A stretch of 64,000 nucleotides of DNA from Umbilicaria muhlenbergii. Its lineage: Eukaryota; Ascomycota; Lecanoromycetes; Umbilicariales; Umbilicariaceae. Of the stretch, positions 1-10,434 are shown one piece after another (positions within the stretch are counted from its first letter, which is position 1; every line of letters starts with the position of its first letter). Both the position numbers and the translations under genes were made by a program. Where the stretch lies: assembly GCA_000611775.1 (NCBI GenBank), contig KK106987.1:124001-188000 (forward strand), in the 5' to 3' direction. The notes under the pieces were generated by a model. It was not told the origin of the DNA. It made no database searches and saw only the letters and a program-made list of their open reading frames with translations.

Positions 1-1288
1 CATAAACTGAACTGTGTTGGTTTGCTGTGATCATGACGCTTTCATTATGCTTAAAAACAACATTTTTAAGCTTAAATTCAACTGTTATTCCGTGCTTGCT
101 TGCTGCCTCAATCAACAACAAATTTCCATCCAATTCAGGAACATAGAGGACGTCATTTAGAGTGAGTTTTCTCCCTTCAAAATCAACTTTCACCTTGCTC
201 ATACCAGCTGCTTTTATCAAGTGCTCATTGACTAAGCAGACTTCCATGTAATAGTTCTGAATTTCAACAAAAATTGCTCAATTCAGAGTCATGTGGTGGC
301 TCACTTCAGAGTTCACAATTCAGCAGTTGAGGGTTAATTCTAGGTTGACTAAGGCTTTCATAGTCACTGCCTTTCATGCTCACTCATCTGAGTTGAACTC
401 ATTGTCCTGGCTAGTCAGATCTTTCAAATTTTTCAAATCTTCCACCAGCCCCAGATTTTCATTGGCTTGCCGTGCATTTGCCTTGAACTTTGGCAGTGAT
501 TTAACTCTGTTAGAAGGTAGTTCTTCCCCGTCTTTCATCTTCAAAGCGTAGTAATCAGAGGTGAAATGCCCTCTTTTCTGACACTGAAAACATGTTTTTC
601 CTGTCTTGTCATCTTTGCCTTTGCTTCCTGCTTGAGCTGCATTTGCAGTGGCATTATTAGTCAATTTATTATTCAACGCTTCTTCCATTTCTCACTCCTT
701 CAATTGGCGTAGAACGGTCTTGATTTCAGGGTTCATGATTTCATTGTTTATTTGAAATACAACTGAGCTGTAAGGCTCCTCCTTTAAAGAGTCAAGGAAC
801 ACTTCCTGAATCATGTCATCATTGATGAGCGCCTTTGGTTTAAGCATCATAATCTTCACCTGAATTTTCTTCAAGGTGTGATAAGCCTGCTCCGCCGTCT
901 CCTTCAGTCCTTGCTTGTAATTGATGAATGCTTTAAGCTGTGACTGATAATACAACTTGCCCTTAAGCTTCTTGATGTTCTCAAGGCGGTCTTAAAGCTC
1001 TTTTGCTGTCTTCAGTTTGTAGAATGTTCTGTCCTCCTGGGAGCAAAGTGACAATATGTTGTTTCAGGCCTTCTTATCAGTCCTTCTCCACTTCTTATAC
1101 TCCTCAATGAGAGGCTTCAATGTCTTTTCATCCAAATCCTTCTTCTCCTCTGACGCAGCGTCAGTCCTGTCTATGACGTCTCAGTAGTCTCATGCTTTCA
1201 AATAACCCCTTGTTCTCCCTGCTCATTGAGCGTAGTTCATCTCATTGAGTTTGACTAAGCCTGAGGCCTTCAGAGACTCATATTTCAT
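1..1288 (-). mobile_element. Ty1/copia retrotransposon relic (gag and start of pol), RIP-damaged
   Basis: Read on the minus strand, 1288 down to about 380 is a copia-type Gag and 340 down to 1 is the protease/GAG-pre-integrase part of Pol; the element continues beyond the left edge. Gag begins near 1288 and has the UBN2-type central region at about 692-1000 and a zinc knuckle at about 549-592 with spacing CX2CX4HX4C, whose last Cys is Tyr. At 305-313 the protease active-site triplet, normally Asp-Ser-Gly, reads Asn-Ser-Glu, followed by SHHMT. Many in-frame TGA or TAA stops sit where the family has Trp, for example in LNEMNYAQ*AG. Everything seen fits G-to-A change on the coding strand, so the copy is dead. 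No LTR lies inside the window. Family assignment is firm; the RIP explanation is inference. Confidence 0.85.
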
Positions 1289-2700
1289 GCTCTTTTAAGG
1301 CCATGTGACTGCCTTCTGCGTACGCGGCGGCGTGGATAACAACTCAGGGGTGTGGGTATTTATTTGAAGTTCTATTGGTCGAGCCTTCATATATGTATAG
1401 ACGTTTCTATTCGTTTGATTTTCAAAGTGGAATTCGTACGAAGAATTGACGTCTTTTTCAGTCGGTTTTTCAACTTTATAACTGGCCGATATCGAAGGTT
1501 TATATCGAAGCAAACTTTGGTTGCTCAACTTGCTCGACGGCGGCGGGGGTGGCGACGGCGGGGTTGGCGGCGGCGGGGGTTAGGGCGGAGGTGGTAGGCA
1601 ACAGCAACAGGCAGTAGTTTAGACACTGACCGGGCTCATAACCTGTTGTAAGGAACGATTATTTAGAGGCCAAATAAATGTATTGTATCTGCCTAAATAT
1701 CGCCCAAATGATATAAATGAACGTGAGGAAGAAAGCAGAAACTCAAGGCTTTTGAGCTGTTAATATACATGTTAAGGAGCTTTTCACTAAGCCAAAACAT
1801 ACGTACACCCATGACGTGACTGCTTCTCTTGCTAGGAACCCCTGCCCTAAACCCCTGCCCCAATGACGTCTGCTCGGCGGCGAATCGGCGAAATTCAACA
1901 GGAGGTTGGTGGGCTGGTTGGGGAGGTGGGGGTTGTGGGGATGGGTGGGACGGAACCGGGGGTGGGAGGGGGAGGATGATGGTGCTGAGAAGGGGGGGGT
2001 TTATGAGGATAAAGCGCGGGTGACTCTGCGGGAGGATGGTGTTGTTGGGCGTTGAGGTGAGGAGGCGGGTTGGTGTGGTTTGTTTCGGGGCGTCTGGCAG
2101 GCTCGATCGACAAGAGGTTGAGGGCGACGACTTTCTTGCCCGGGGTGCTTGTGTCTGGATGGTTTGGGAGGGCGTTTGTACGTTGTATCTATTCATCGAT
2201 GGATCCTGACCAGAGAACTTGACTCTTACGACTGATCTACTTTGATTTTCAAACTAGTCATCTATGAGAGTGCGGATGGAAGGCAAGGTCGTTGATTAGT
2301 CTTTTTCCAGGTGGGGAGTGTGGCCGGCATGTGGAGAGGGGAGAGGGCTGTCGTAAGGATGTTGTGCTGTTTGTGGAAGGCTGGTAGCTCGGGTTTGGGT
2401 GGCCAGGCGCGAGCTTCGACTTGATTGAGATGGAGGTTTTTGGATAACGAATAAGGGCTTTGAGCTTGGTGATACTGAAGTGTCTCGCGTTCAGGGAGCG
2501 GAGTATGCCGGCGGTGGGAAGGGCTTCCGGCTACGAGGGCTTCCATGGCGCGTCACGTGAGGAGGTGGCTGTGCTTGGGGTTTCAACGATTTCTGGTATG
2601 CAGGTAGACATAGGCGTTCATTTGTTGTGGTCGTTGCTTGGGGTTTTGTCGATTACTGGCCATCCAAGTAGATGGAAGTGATAGTTTGATGTGGCTGTTG
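1289..2700. other. Repeat-flanking stretch with no supported gene
   Basis: No convincing gene. It holds a GGCGGCGGGGGT-type low-complexity patch (about 1530-1590) and a G-rich plus-strand stretch (1900-2060) whose complement reads as proline-rich open frames without family resemblance. Two related blocks begin CTTGGGGTTT at about 2574 and 2637, a degenerate 64-bp duplication. Confidence 0.5.
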
Positions 2701-2734
2701 GAAGGAGAGTGTACCTTCCTGTCCGAGTGGTCTA

Positions 2735-3094
2735 TGACCTCAATGTACTCATTCTGCTCGGAAGCGACGGGCCAACGCATGAGCGACATGTCCAGACAAT
2801 CCATCTTTACTACAGAGAGGGTTGAATCCAGTGACTTCTCCATATCCTTAGGCGCGTGATAGTAGGTCCGTCTTGTACCTTGTGAGCGCCACATCCCCGT
2901 AGAATATGCTTCACCAGTAATCTACGTTCATACATCTTGGTTAATATGAAGCCGTTCAACCATGGTGTTTCGCTCTCGCGGATCGTGTCTCCAATGGAAT
3001 CCTCGACCTGATAGGCCCATGAACTGTCAATATGCCGATAGCCAGTCTTGAGAGCCGCATAAATTGGCACGCGTATAGTAGTCTCCAGCGCCAC
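2735..3094 (-). pseudogene. Aldo/keto reductase fragment, frameshifted and truncated
   Basis: Minus-strand frames carry aldo/keto reductase landmarks in the right order but in different frames. The upstream part has ALKTGYRHIDSSWAY, the conserved block with the catalytic Asp and Tyr region of the N-terminal half. The downstream part, in another frame from about 2850, has EKSLDSTLSVVKMDCLDMSL followed by MRWPVAS, matching the helix and beta strand that normally lead into the IHWP motif. The true N-terminus and the whole C-terminal half are missing, and no ATG opens the first frame. It is therefore a relic rather than a functional oxidoreductase. It lies just left of the inverted-repeat element, so the region probably decayed through repeat insertion. 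Confidence 0.75.
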
Positions 3095-3122
3095 TCTCCC
3101 GTTGTAGGCAGAACATATGTAT

Positions 3123-3195
3123 GTTCCTAAGGATGACTTTTTGCCGAGTGACTTTGGCTGCGTACCTTAGCCGAGTGACAGTTAGCACCACCTTA
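3123..3195 (+). repeat. Dispersed repeat, copy A
   Basis: The block opens with GTTCCTAAGGATGACTTTTT, then GCCGAGTGAC, and ends TTAGCACCACCTTA. A second copy with the same opening and ending lies at 11554-11619. The inverted-repeat element begins at the end of this block. Confidence 0.7.
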
Positions 3196-4104
3196 CCTTA
3201 CAGGCCGCCTATGGTTAGCGAATACAGTGACAACATCGTGGTAACACTGTAGAAAAAATGAACACCGAGTTTATAAAATTCAAGCTCCTCACCGTAGTTA
3301 GATGAACTCGTGTTGATCTGAGTACCGTACTCAGAATAAACCCTGGTTATAAGTCGACCCTGAGTTTGTTACCAACACAGTGTTTGATACCAACACAGTG
3401 TTTGATACCAACACAGTGTTTGATACCAACACAGTGTTTGATACCAACACAGTGTTTGATACCAACACAGTGTTTGATACCAACACAGTGTTTGATACCA
3501 ACACAGTGTTTGATACCAACACAGTGTTTGATACCAACACAGTGTTTGATACCAACACAGTGTTTGATACCAACACAGTGTTTGATACCAACACAGTGTT
3601 TGATACCAACACAGTGTTTGATACCAACACAGTGTTTGATACCAACACAGTGTTTGATACCAACACAGTGTTTGATACCAACACAGTGTTTGATACCAAC
3701 ACAGTGTTTGATACCAACACAGTGTTTGATACCAACACAGTGTTTGATACCAACACAGTGTTTGATACCAACACAGTGTTTGATACCAACACAGTGTTTG
3801 ATACCAACACAGTGTTTGATACCAACACAGTGTTTGATACCAACACAGTGTTTGATACCAACACTTAACATGGTGAGATAAATGACTCAGTGTTGAAATT
3901 AAACCTGAGTTGACTTTTACACCAGATTAACACCGTAGAATTTACAACACAGTAATGAACACACTACGGTAGTATTATATACACAAGTTCAAGCTTGATA
4001 CAGTGTTATTTCTAGATTCTATTTATGGTACGGTGTTGACTCAGAGTTGGTTTTCATCACGGTGTTAACACCGTATTCGCCTACCACAGACGGCCTCTAA
4101 GGTA
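3194..4104. mobile_element. Inverted-repeat (MITE-like) element carrying an 18-bp satellite
   Basis: The ends are inverted repeats: 3194-3240 (starting TACCTTACAGGCCGCC) matches the reverse complement of 4058-4104 (starting TACCTTAGAGGCCGTC) at 38 of 47 positions by my count. About two thirds of the interior is the 18-bp array at 3373-3858; the rest is diverged sequence rich in ACACCG/CAGTGTT words resembling the array. There is no transposase-like frame, so this would be a non-autonomous element. A target-site duplication is not clear. The transition-rich mismatches between ends would fit RIP. Confidence 0.75.
3373..3858. repeat. Tandem array, 27 perfect copies of an 18-bp unit
   Basis: The unit CAACACAGTGTTTGATAC starts at 3373 and repeats every 18 bp up to 3858, 27 identical copies with a partial unit at each edge. 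Because 18 is a multiple of three, long hexapeptide-repeat open frames (LVSNTV, GIKHCV, IPTQCL, FDTNTV) appear on both strands; they have no start context or family support and should not be called genes. The lack of any variant among copies suggests recent amplification. Confidence 0.95.
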
Positions 4105-5530
4105 GGTAGTCCAGGACCAGCACCGTGCATCCTCTGCCCATGTTCTAAACCTTTATAAGGGTAGCACGTACCGCAACTTAACTTTAAATCTCCAGGTAAG
4201 AGCACGACGGAGCAGGGCCGTAGAAGCTCTTTACTCGTAGTAGGAAGTTGGCGGAAAGGCTGGCAAGGGGAACGTGCGTCGGATTGGAGTGGTTCGTAAT
4301 ACAGGAACGCTATTTCATTGGTACCGCAGCTGCTGGATCAGAGGATCACGAAAAGTGCTCGCAATCCTGGGCTACCAAATATCCATGGTCAAACTGCAGT
4401 GGGAGACTGTACTTGACGGATTCTCATTCCGTCCATGAAAGCAGTTTTGTTCTGTCATCGGACTGAGGTGTTCCAGGTGATCGGGGATGAGTGCCATCTC
4501 CTGACCTACCGGAGAAGGTCTCCCCCATGGTAAGACTCTGTGGTTCTGATGTTCGTAAGGTGAGCGTGATGGAATATAGCCGCAGCCACAGCACCTCTCA
4601 AATACAGCGGGCACATTCTTTGTTTTAAAACAAACGTCCTACGTATGTAGCTGTTATATTAAAGATGGTGTGACGAAAAGGTGAGGGCGACATTGGGCAC
4701 CGCTGGTACAAGTAGTCCCACTGCGCTGGCTCGCTGGTCGCTGGCACGTGGCTGGCCTGAATGGGCGGAGCCGTCTCCATCAGGCTAAGCCGAACTCCTG
4801 CTGACCTAAGTATGATCTGCAAAGCACATGCTTTTTTCATTGCGTGCTCTCCGCTTTCCTTCCAACCTTCCTACTCCGAGTATACCTTATTTTTGTTGGC
4901 TCTTAGCCCTGCACCCACCCGTCCTGGCTTTTTCCCTTTGACCACCCTGCTCGGACGGCACCACCGGGCCAATCACCGTGCTCAACCGACCCGTATCGGC
5001 TGCAGGGGTGGCTGTCGTATTACGGGATGAAAATGAGGTCATAGGGCAATGGTAGGCCGCCGACGCTGCCCCGATAAGGGCTCAAAGGGTGAATTCGGGA
5101 GCATCGTGGCTGTCGAGTTGACGTCGACAGCCACAACAGCCTCGAGCCCGATTTAAAGTTGCCGCTAACGCTCCATGCGCTCTCATTGCTCCGTGTGTTT
5201 GGGGAAGGGGTTGTCGAGCTCGTCGTCCTGTGGGGGTCGACAGCTTGGTGCTACGGAGAGTACCTTATCTCGAACCACGCATTTGTTGGGACGCGGTCGT
5301 CACCATGGCCTCGAACCGGGAAAAGGAGGCGATCGATCAGAGACGAGCCAGCCAGCCGGGTGGGCCAACTTCCAGAATAGAAACAGGCCGCGTCTTTCAT
5401 AAGGATGAACTCATACTTTCATACCAATCAGTCGGACGGGTGTGCCTGTTCCAGCAAAATGGGGCAATATCTGGGGAATGCCTGAGCATGGCGTTTGTCT
5501 CCATGCCAAACTTGATGTCGCCCTATTCCC
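4105..5530. other. Intergenic, no gene seen
   Basis: Short open frames only, none with recognisable content. A perfect 11-bp inverted repeat with 7-nt loop (arms GTGGCTGTCGA/TCGACAGCCAC) lies at 5106-5134. Confidence 0.5.
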
Positions 5531-5535
5531 CCCAG

Positions 5536-5541
5536 TATAAA
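5536..5541 (+). promoter_or_regulatory. Candidate TATA box of the DUF3431 gene
   Basis: TATAAA lies 95 bp upstream of the ATG at 5637, followed by a pyrimidine-rich stretch (CCTGCCCCTTACCCCC...) typical of filamentous fungal promoters. The call rests on position and sequence only. Confidence 0.4.
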
Positions 5542-5636
5542 CCTGCCCCTTACCCCCTTCTGCTTGCCGCTACCCATCCAAGAGATTCTCTACAAGATAC
5601 TTTGTACTCAAGGTTGACACCCAGTCTGAGTCCGCA

Positions 5637-6480
5637 ATGGCCCATCAACCGACCATGGACATAGTGATAGCTCACTATAACGAAGACCTTTCGTGGCTCG
5701 AGGACGACATCGACTCGTGCTACATCTACTCCAAAGGCGGCGAGAAGAACGCCCCACCCTACCCTCACCAAGCCCTCCCCAACATCGGCCGCGAAGGACA
5801 CACATATCTCTACCACCTCGTGGAGAACTACGAGTCACTCGCCGACGTGACTCTCTTCCTCCAAGGGCACATTGACGACCACATCCCATTCGGTATCGAC
5901 GAGGTCAAAAGACGTGCACTCGAGACGAAGCCCGGCCAAGTCACCACCTTCCCCTTCCGCGAGCTCGAGACCTTCGACCACTGGGACGGCATCCCATGGG
6001 AAGAATACCCCAGCTGGAAGAAATGGTCGTCGATGGTGCGCGTCAATGCCGCCAGAACCCCTGCCGAATACTGGAAGATCTTCTTCCCCGGCAGAGAGAT
6101 CCCCGCCTCCGTCGGCTTCGCCCCCGGCGCCCTCTTCGCCGTACGCAAGGAGACGATCCAGCAACACTCGCGGGACTTCTACCGTCTCATGCTCGAGGAG
6201 TTCTTCCTGGGCGATATGGCTCACGTCAACCCCGAGACGGGCCATCACATGGAGCGGTTCTGGTTGGCGATCTGGAACCCGGACGAGTATTGCTGCTGGG
6301 ACAAGGTCAAGGATGTGTCGAGGGAGAAGCGCAATGCGCAAGGGCAGTTGGCCAAAGGGCGTTGGCATATCACACCGAGGTGGGCGGAAACCGACGAGGG
6401 CATCCTTCGCCCTGCGCCAGCTCAGTACGTCCACTCGTGTCTTCTTATGATACTGACAACGCAGAAAAGCTAACACATGA
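5637..6480 (+). CDS. DUF3431 family protein
   Basis: The product starts MAHQPTMDIVIAHYNEDLSW, the hallmark N-terminus of fungal DUF3431 proteins, and continues with YLYHLVENYESLADVTLFLQ and GHIDDHIPFG, family-typical blocks that resemble the nucleotide-sugar-binding half of glycosyltransferases. An enzymatic role is not established for the family. The first ATG is preferred; an internal Met at residue 7 is a possible alternative. Near the 3' end a candidate 40-nt intron (6425-6464, donor GTACGT, branch TACTGAC, acceptor GCAG) would give 267 residues ending QKANT and a stop at 6480. Without it the frame closes at 6473 with 278 residues. The intron is unusually short, so the last residues are uncertain. 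No signal peptide or membrane segment is evident. Confidence 0.85.
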
Positions 6481-7285
6481 ACCATAGACTGGCGACCCCG
6501 CCTTCCTCTGATGACGGCAGCTCCTGAGTGTGGAGGTCAGCTGATACTTTCTGCGAGCCCAAGGTGTTGGGGCTCATCGCGATAGGGCAAAAGATATGGA
6601 GCGGTCGTTCCTGGAGTGGATCTTATGATCGACACTCCGACATGCCACACGTGGACTGTTGTGTTTAATAGATACGGACAGTACTGGCCTGCTGCTCCCA
6701 CATGGTATTGTGCTTTGACCGTACCGGCTGTGATTTGTACCCTCACATCATCAGCAGACCCCTCCGCATTATCCTTCCCAGTGACCGCCAGAATTAAGGT
6801 TGCATACAAAGATCATCACCCTACCCTTATATTTCTCACCTGCCGTGCCTGTGTAACCCTCCCATCCCTCGGTGCGCGCGTAAGGTACCCATATATTCAT
6901 GCGTGCAGTACTCCGTATTCCAGGTAACTCCCGTCGTTCCTTCGTTAGATCATCATGCATGAACATCTACCCGTGCCACTTCGAACCACCTACCTACCCG
7001 CGGCCCATCAATCCCCTGACGCTCCTGCCTGCTCACAAGCGAGACAGGCCAAAATCACGCCACCCCCCCCCCCCTGATCCTCCTGAAGAACATCGAATCC
7101 CGATGCTGCATACATAACGTAACCAACACCAGCACCAGCCCCATCTCGCATCCATCTAGCAATCCATTCCGCGACGATGCACGCGCGGCTCTGTGATGAT
7201 ATCTCTCTTTTTCAGCACCAGCGTTATTGCCAAATACCGAGCGGTTCCCGGTAGCCGCGTCGGAGACAGCTCCGTGTACTTCTAC
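6481..7285. other. Intergenic, no gene seen
   Basis: This is the space between the DUF3431 gene and the sugar carrier. Open frames here are short and unrecognisable. It probably holds the promoter and 5' leader of the carrier, including a 13-C run near 7065. Confidence 0.4.
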
Positions 7286-7364
7286 GCAGGCACGCAGGCA
7301 CGCAGGCACGCAGGCACGCAGGCACGCAGGCACGCAGGCACGCAGGCACGCAGGCACGCAGGCA
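7286..7364. repeat. 8-bp microsatellite GCAGGCAC, nearly 10 copies
   Basis: GCAGGCAC starts at 7286 and repeats every 8 bp for nine full units plus a partial tenth (GCAGGCAA). The array ends two bases before the ATG of the SUT1-like gene, so it should lie in that gene's 5' untranslated leader. Confidence 0.95.
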
Positions 7365-7366
7365 AG

Positions 7367-9979
7367 ATGTCGTTCCAAGGCGCGCCGAGCATCAAGGGGT
7401 ACACGCAAGCGCAGCGAATGGCGATGTTGACGTTTAGTTTGATCGGGCTGCAGTGCGACCTCCTCTCCCTCCCTCCCTCACTCTCTCTCTCTCTCTCATA
7501 CGACCTAGCCTCGCGCTAGCTCTTCTCAACCGTACTGACGCACGAACGTGGCAGGTTTACGTGGGGCGTCGAAATGACCTGTACCTCCCCCTCCCCTTCC
7601 CCGAGCCTCAACCACCCCCTCCCCGCCCCGTTCTTCCTCCCTCTCCAAACCCGCCGGGCAAGACCCACTCCCCCCTCCACACCCGGCTCACATCCCCAAT
7701 CTAGATTTCACGCCCTACCTGCTGGGCCTCGGCCTCGCCAAGTCCCAGACCTCGCTCGTCTGGATCGCGCCCCCGCTCTCCGGGCTGATTGTGCAACCGA
7801 TTATCGGAACGATCTCGGACGCGTCGACGTGGCGGTGGGGGAGGAGGCGGCCGTATATGTTTGTTTGTGCGGTGCTGGTGGCGGTGTGTCTGATGGTGTT
7901 GGGGTGGGCGGGGGAGATTGTGGGGGTGGTGGTGGGGGAGGGGGTGGTGGTAGGTTTTTATCTTGTCCTCCTGAAAGGAGGAGGGGATGGGGGATGGGCG
8001 GATGGGGAGATGGGGGGGTTGGAGAAAAGGATAAGGGGTTGATGGAGATGAGGGGGGGGGATGGAAGGAAAAAGAGGCTAACTATCGTGGGGGTGGTAGA
8101 AGAAGAGATTGACGGTTACGCTGGCGATATTCTGTATCTATGCGGTGGATTTTGCTATCAATGCTGGTATGGTCTTCCCTTTATTTGACATTTGTTGGCG
8201 GGCTGGCTAATGATAGTATAGTGCAAGCTACATCCCGGAGCCTTATCGTCGATACCCTTCCTGTCTCGGAGCAGCAACTCGGTTCTGCGTGGGGTGAGTG
8301 CTGCCTGTTTCCTCTTCTATCCTCCGTCCATTCACCTAGCTCTCCTTTACGTGCCCTTATCCACTTCTCTTCTACCCTTTCCTCCTAGTCTCAGCTCATT
8401 TCTTCATCCTCTTCCCCTTTGCTCCTATGCCTACTCCCTCTCCCGCTTCTGTAAACAGACACACTAACTGACTACCTCTTCTACCCTACAGCCGGCCGCA
8501 TGCTCGGTCTCGGGCATGTTCTCGGCTACTTCGCTGGCACGTTGGACCTGCACGCTATTTTCGGCAACGCGCTGGGATCAAGCCAGTTCAAGCAGATATG
8601 CGTGATCGCTTCCACGACGATAATTTGTTGCGTCGGGGTGACATGTCTTTGTGTTGGGGAGAGGGTGTTTGTCGGTGGGAGGTGAGTTTATTCGTTATTA
8701 TTGGGATGGGAAGACGGGAACGAAGGGAAGGGAAAATGCTGACAGCCACAGGACTGATGAATCGGAAAAGAGGAGTGCGTGGCAAGTATTCTTGAACATC
8801 ATAAAGACAACAATGCATCTCCCAAAAAGGATCAGGGCCGTTTGTTGGATCACATTTTGGTCGTGGATAGGTCAATACCCCCCATCGCCCTATCATCTAT
8901 ACTCTAAAACTAACATCTATCGCAACCGCACAGGATGGTCTCCCTTCTTCGGTTTGGCTCCTACCCCCACCCCGCTACTTGAACACCCCTCCTTCCTCCC
9001 ACCCCCCGGCTTCCCCCGCATTAACCCACCCCACAGTCTACGGCACAACCTGGGTCGGCGAAACCTACTATCGCCAATCTCCCGAAAGAGCCGCCGAACT
9101 GCAAGCCTCGCCCGACGTCGTGGGCGACATTGCGCGCCGGGGCTCCATAGCCCTGGTGCTCTTCTCGATCATTTCCTTCGCCGGGTCCGTCATCCTCCCT
9201 TTTGTCGTCTCTTCGCCCTCGGAGACCTCGGAGGATGACGAGTCGACCTCGACCAAAGCGGTTCCGAAAAGATTGGCCGGTTTGGCGAGGAAGTTGAAGC
9301 TGCTCCAGCCGGACATCACGACCGCGTGGGGACTATCGCAGGTCGCGTTCGGAGCATCGATGATCCTCGCGCCGATATCGCACTCGTTCCGATTCGCCAC
9401 CACACTGATCGCCTTGTGCGGCATGTGCGTCTCCCCCCTCTCCTATCCATCCTATCCCCCCACCCGACCCACTCGCGCACTAACATAACCCCTCTCCCCA
9501 CCAGACCCTGGGCCATGTACGGCTGGGCCCCTCTCGCCATCATGGGCGAAGAAATCAACAAACTCGAACCGCCCCCCTCCGACCAAGCCTACACGCGCGT
9601 CGGCACCGACGGCCCCGTCGAAGTCGACCGCCTCTCCCTCGACTCGACCCAGCTGCTCTCCCGGCCAACCTCGTCGTACGCGGCCGACGCGGACGAGAAC
9701 GCCACGGGCGACATGGCGGGCGTGTACCTGGGCATCTGGAACATCTTCGCCACGGTGCCGCAGTTCATCGCCACCTTCATCTCCATGATTGCCTTTTCCA
9801 TCCTCGAGCCGGGGAAGAGCCCCGAGTTGGCGGATGGGGGTGGGGGTGGGGACGGGGATGGCGGGGTGGCGGAGAAGTTTAAGAGGCAGGGGTTGAGTGG
9901 GACGGCGGTTTGTTTGGCGATTGGGGCTGTTTGTTCGTTTGTGGCGGCGGGGAGGACGTTTGGGTTGAGGAAAATGTAG
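7367..9979 (+). CDS. SUT1: SUT1-like alpha-glucoside/sucrose:proton symporter (MFS)
   Basis: Ten exons can be joined: 7367-7452, 7555-7580, 7705-7949, 8100-8166, 8222-8293, 8492-8681, 8752-8870, 8934-8951, 9037-9424, 9505-9979, giving 561 residues, close to the length I recall for yeast Sut1 carriers. Joined exons restore family blocks: FTWGVEMTYFTPYLLGLGL, then DASTWRWGRRRPYM (the MFS loop 2-3 motif), SRSLIVDTLPVSEQQLGSAW, WIGWSPFFVYGTTWVGETYY and IPWAMYGWAPLAIMGEEINK. The family sits in the plasma membrane with 12 segments and imports maltose or sucrose with protons. Two donors (GTCAAT at 8871, GTTTGG at 8952) are weak but the frame and protein match support them. The loop after residue about 375 is acidic and serine-rich, as in relatives. 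An octamer microsatellite abuts the start codon. Confidence 0.9.
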
Positions 9980-10058
9980 ACTGGGCGGGGGATCGAGAGG
10001 GATGTGTATGCATGCATTGCTGCGGGGAGGACGGGTGGGTTAAGGAAAATGTAGACGG
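9947..10058. repeat. Direct duplication of the carrier gene's stop region
   Basis: About 37 bp (GCGGGGAGGACG...TTGAGGAAAATGTAGAC) at 9947-9984, containing the stop codon, recurs with few changes 75 bp downstream at 10022-10058. The second copy lies in the 3' untranslated region. Confidence 0.8.
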
Positions 10059-10434
10059 GGCACATATGCCTGCATTTTCGGGGGGTCTAGACTATCGTGT
10101 CACAGTAACCTCAATCTTGACTGCATCTGGAGCATTGCTGAGAGAGAAAAGCTGTAGAATTGATAATCCTGCACCGCTGCATGTGTTGCCCGGCGCCCTT
10201 CAAGGCCGGGTCGCCCATTTTGCACCGTCTGGAGATTCCAGTGCACCGCCTGCCCAGCCATTATCCGAAATCTGTGGAAGCAACGGTTGTTCTGAAGGGA
10301 CTGTTCTCTCAAGGAGCTTCCTCGAGGAGCTTCCTCAAGTCCTGGACTCGACAACGAGATCCCTCCAAGGATGGACTTGCTCCTGAAAGCATTCCAGGCG
10401 ATTAGTGAAACGATTGCAGCATTTCCGGTAAGCG
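10059..10434. other. Intergenic, no gene seen
   Basis: This is the 3' region of the carrier and downstream end of the broken minus-strand gene. Two short overlapping open frames have no recognisable content. Confidence 0.4.

Noticed and set aside
3373-3858. CRISPR-like array
   Set aside because: Direct 18-bp units have no spacers, and the genome is eukaryotic.
3331-3881. Four long hexapeptide-repeat open frames on both strands
   Set aside because: They are produced by an 18-bp tandem array with no in-frame stop; none has a start context, unique sequence or family support.
5835-6485. 216-codon minus-strand frame opposite the DUF3431 gene
   Set aside because: Antisense shadow of a well-recognised family; no domain of its own.
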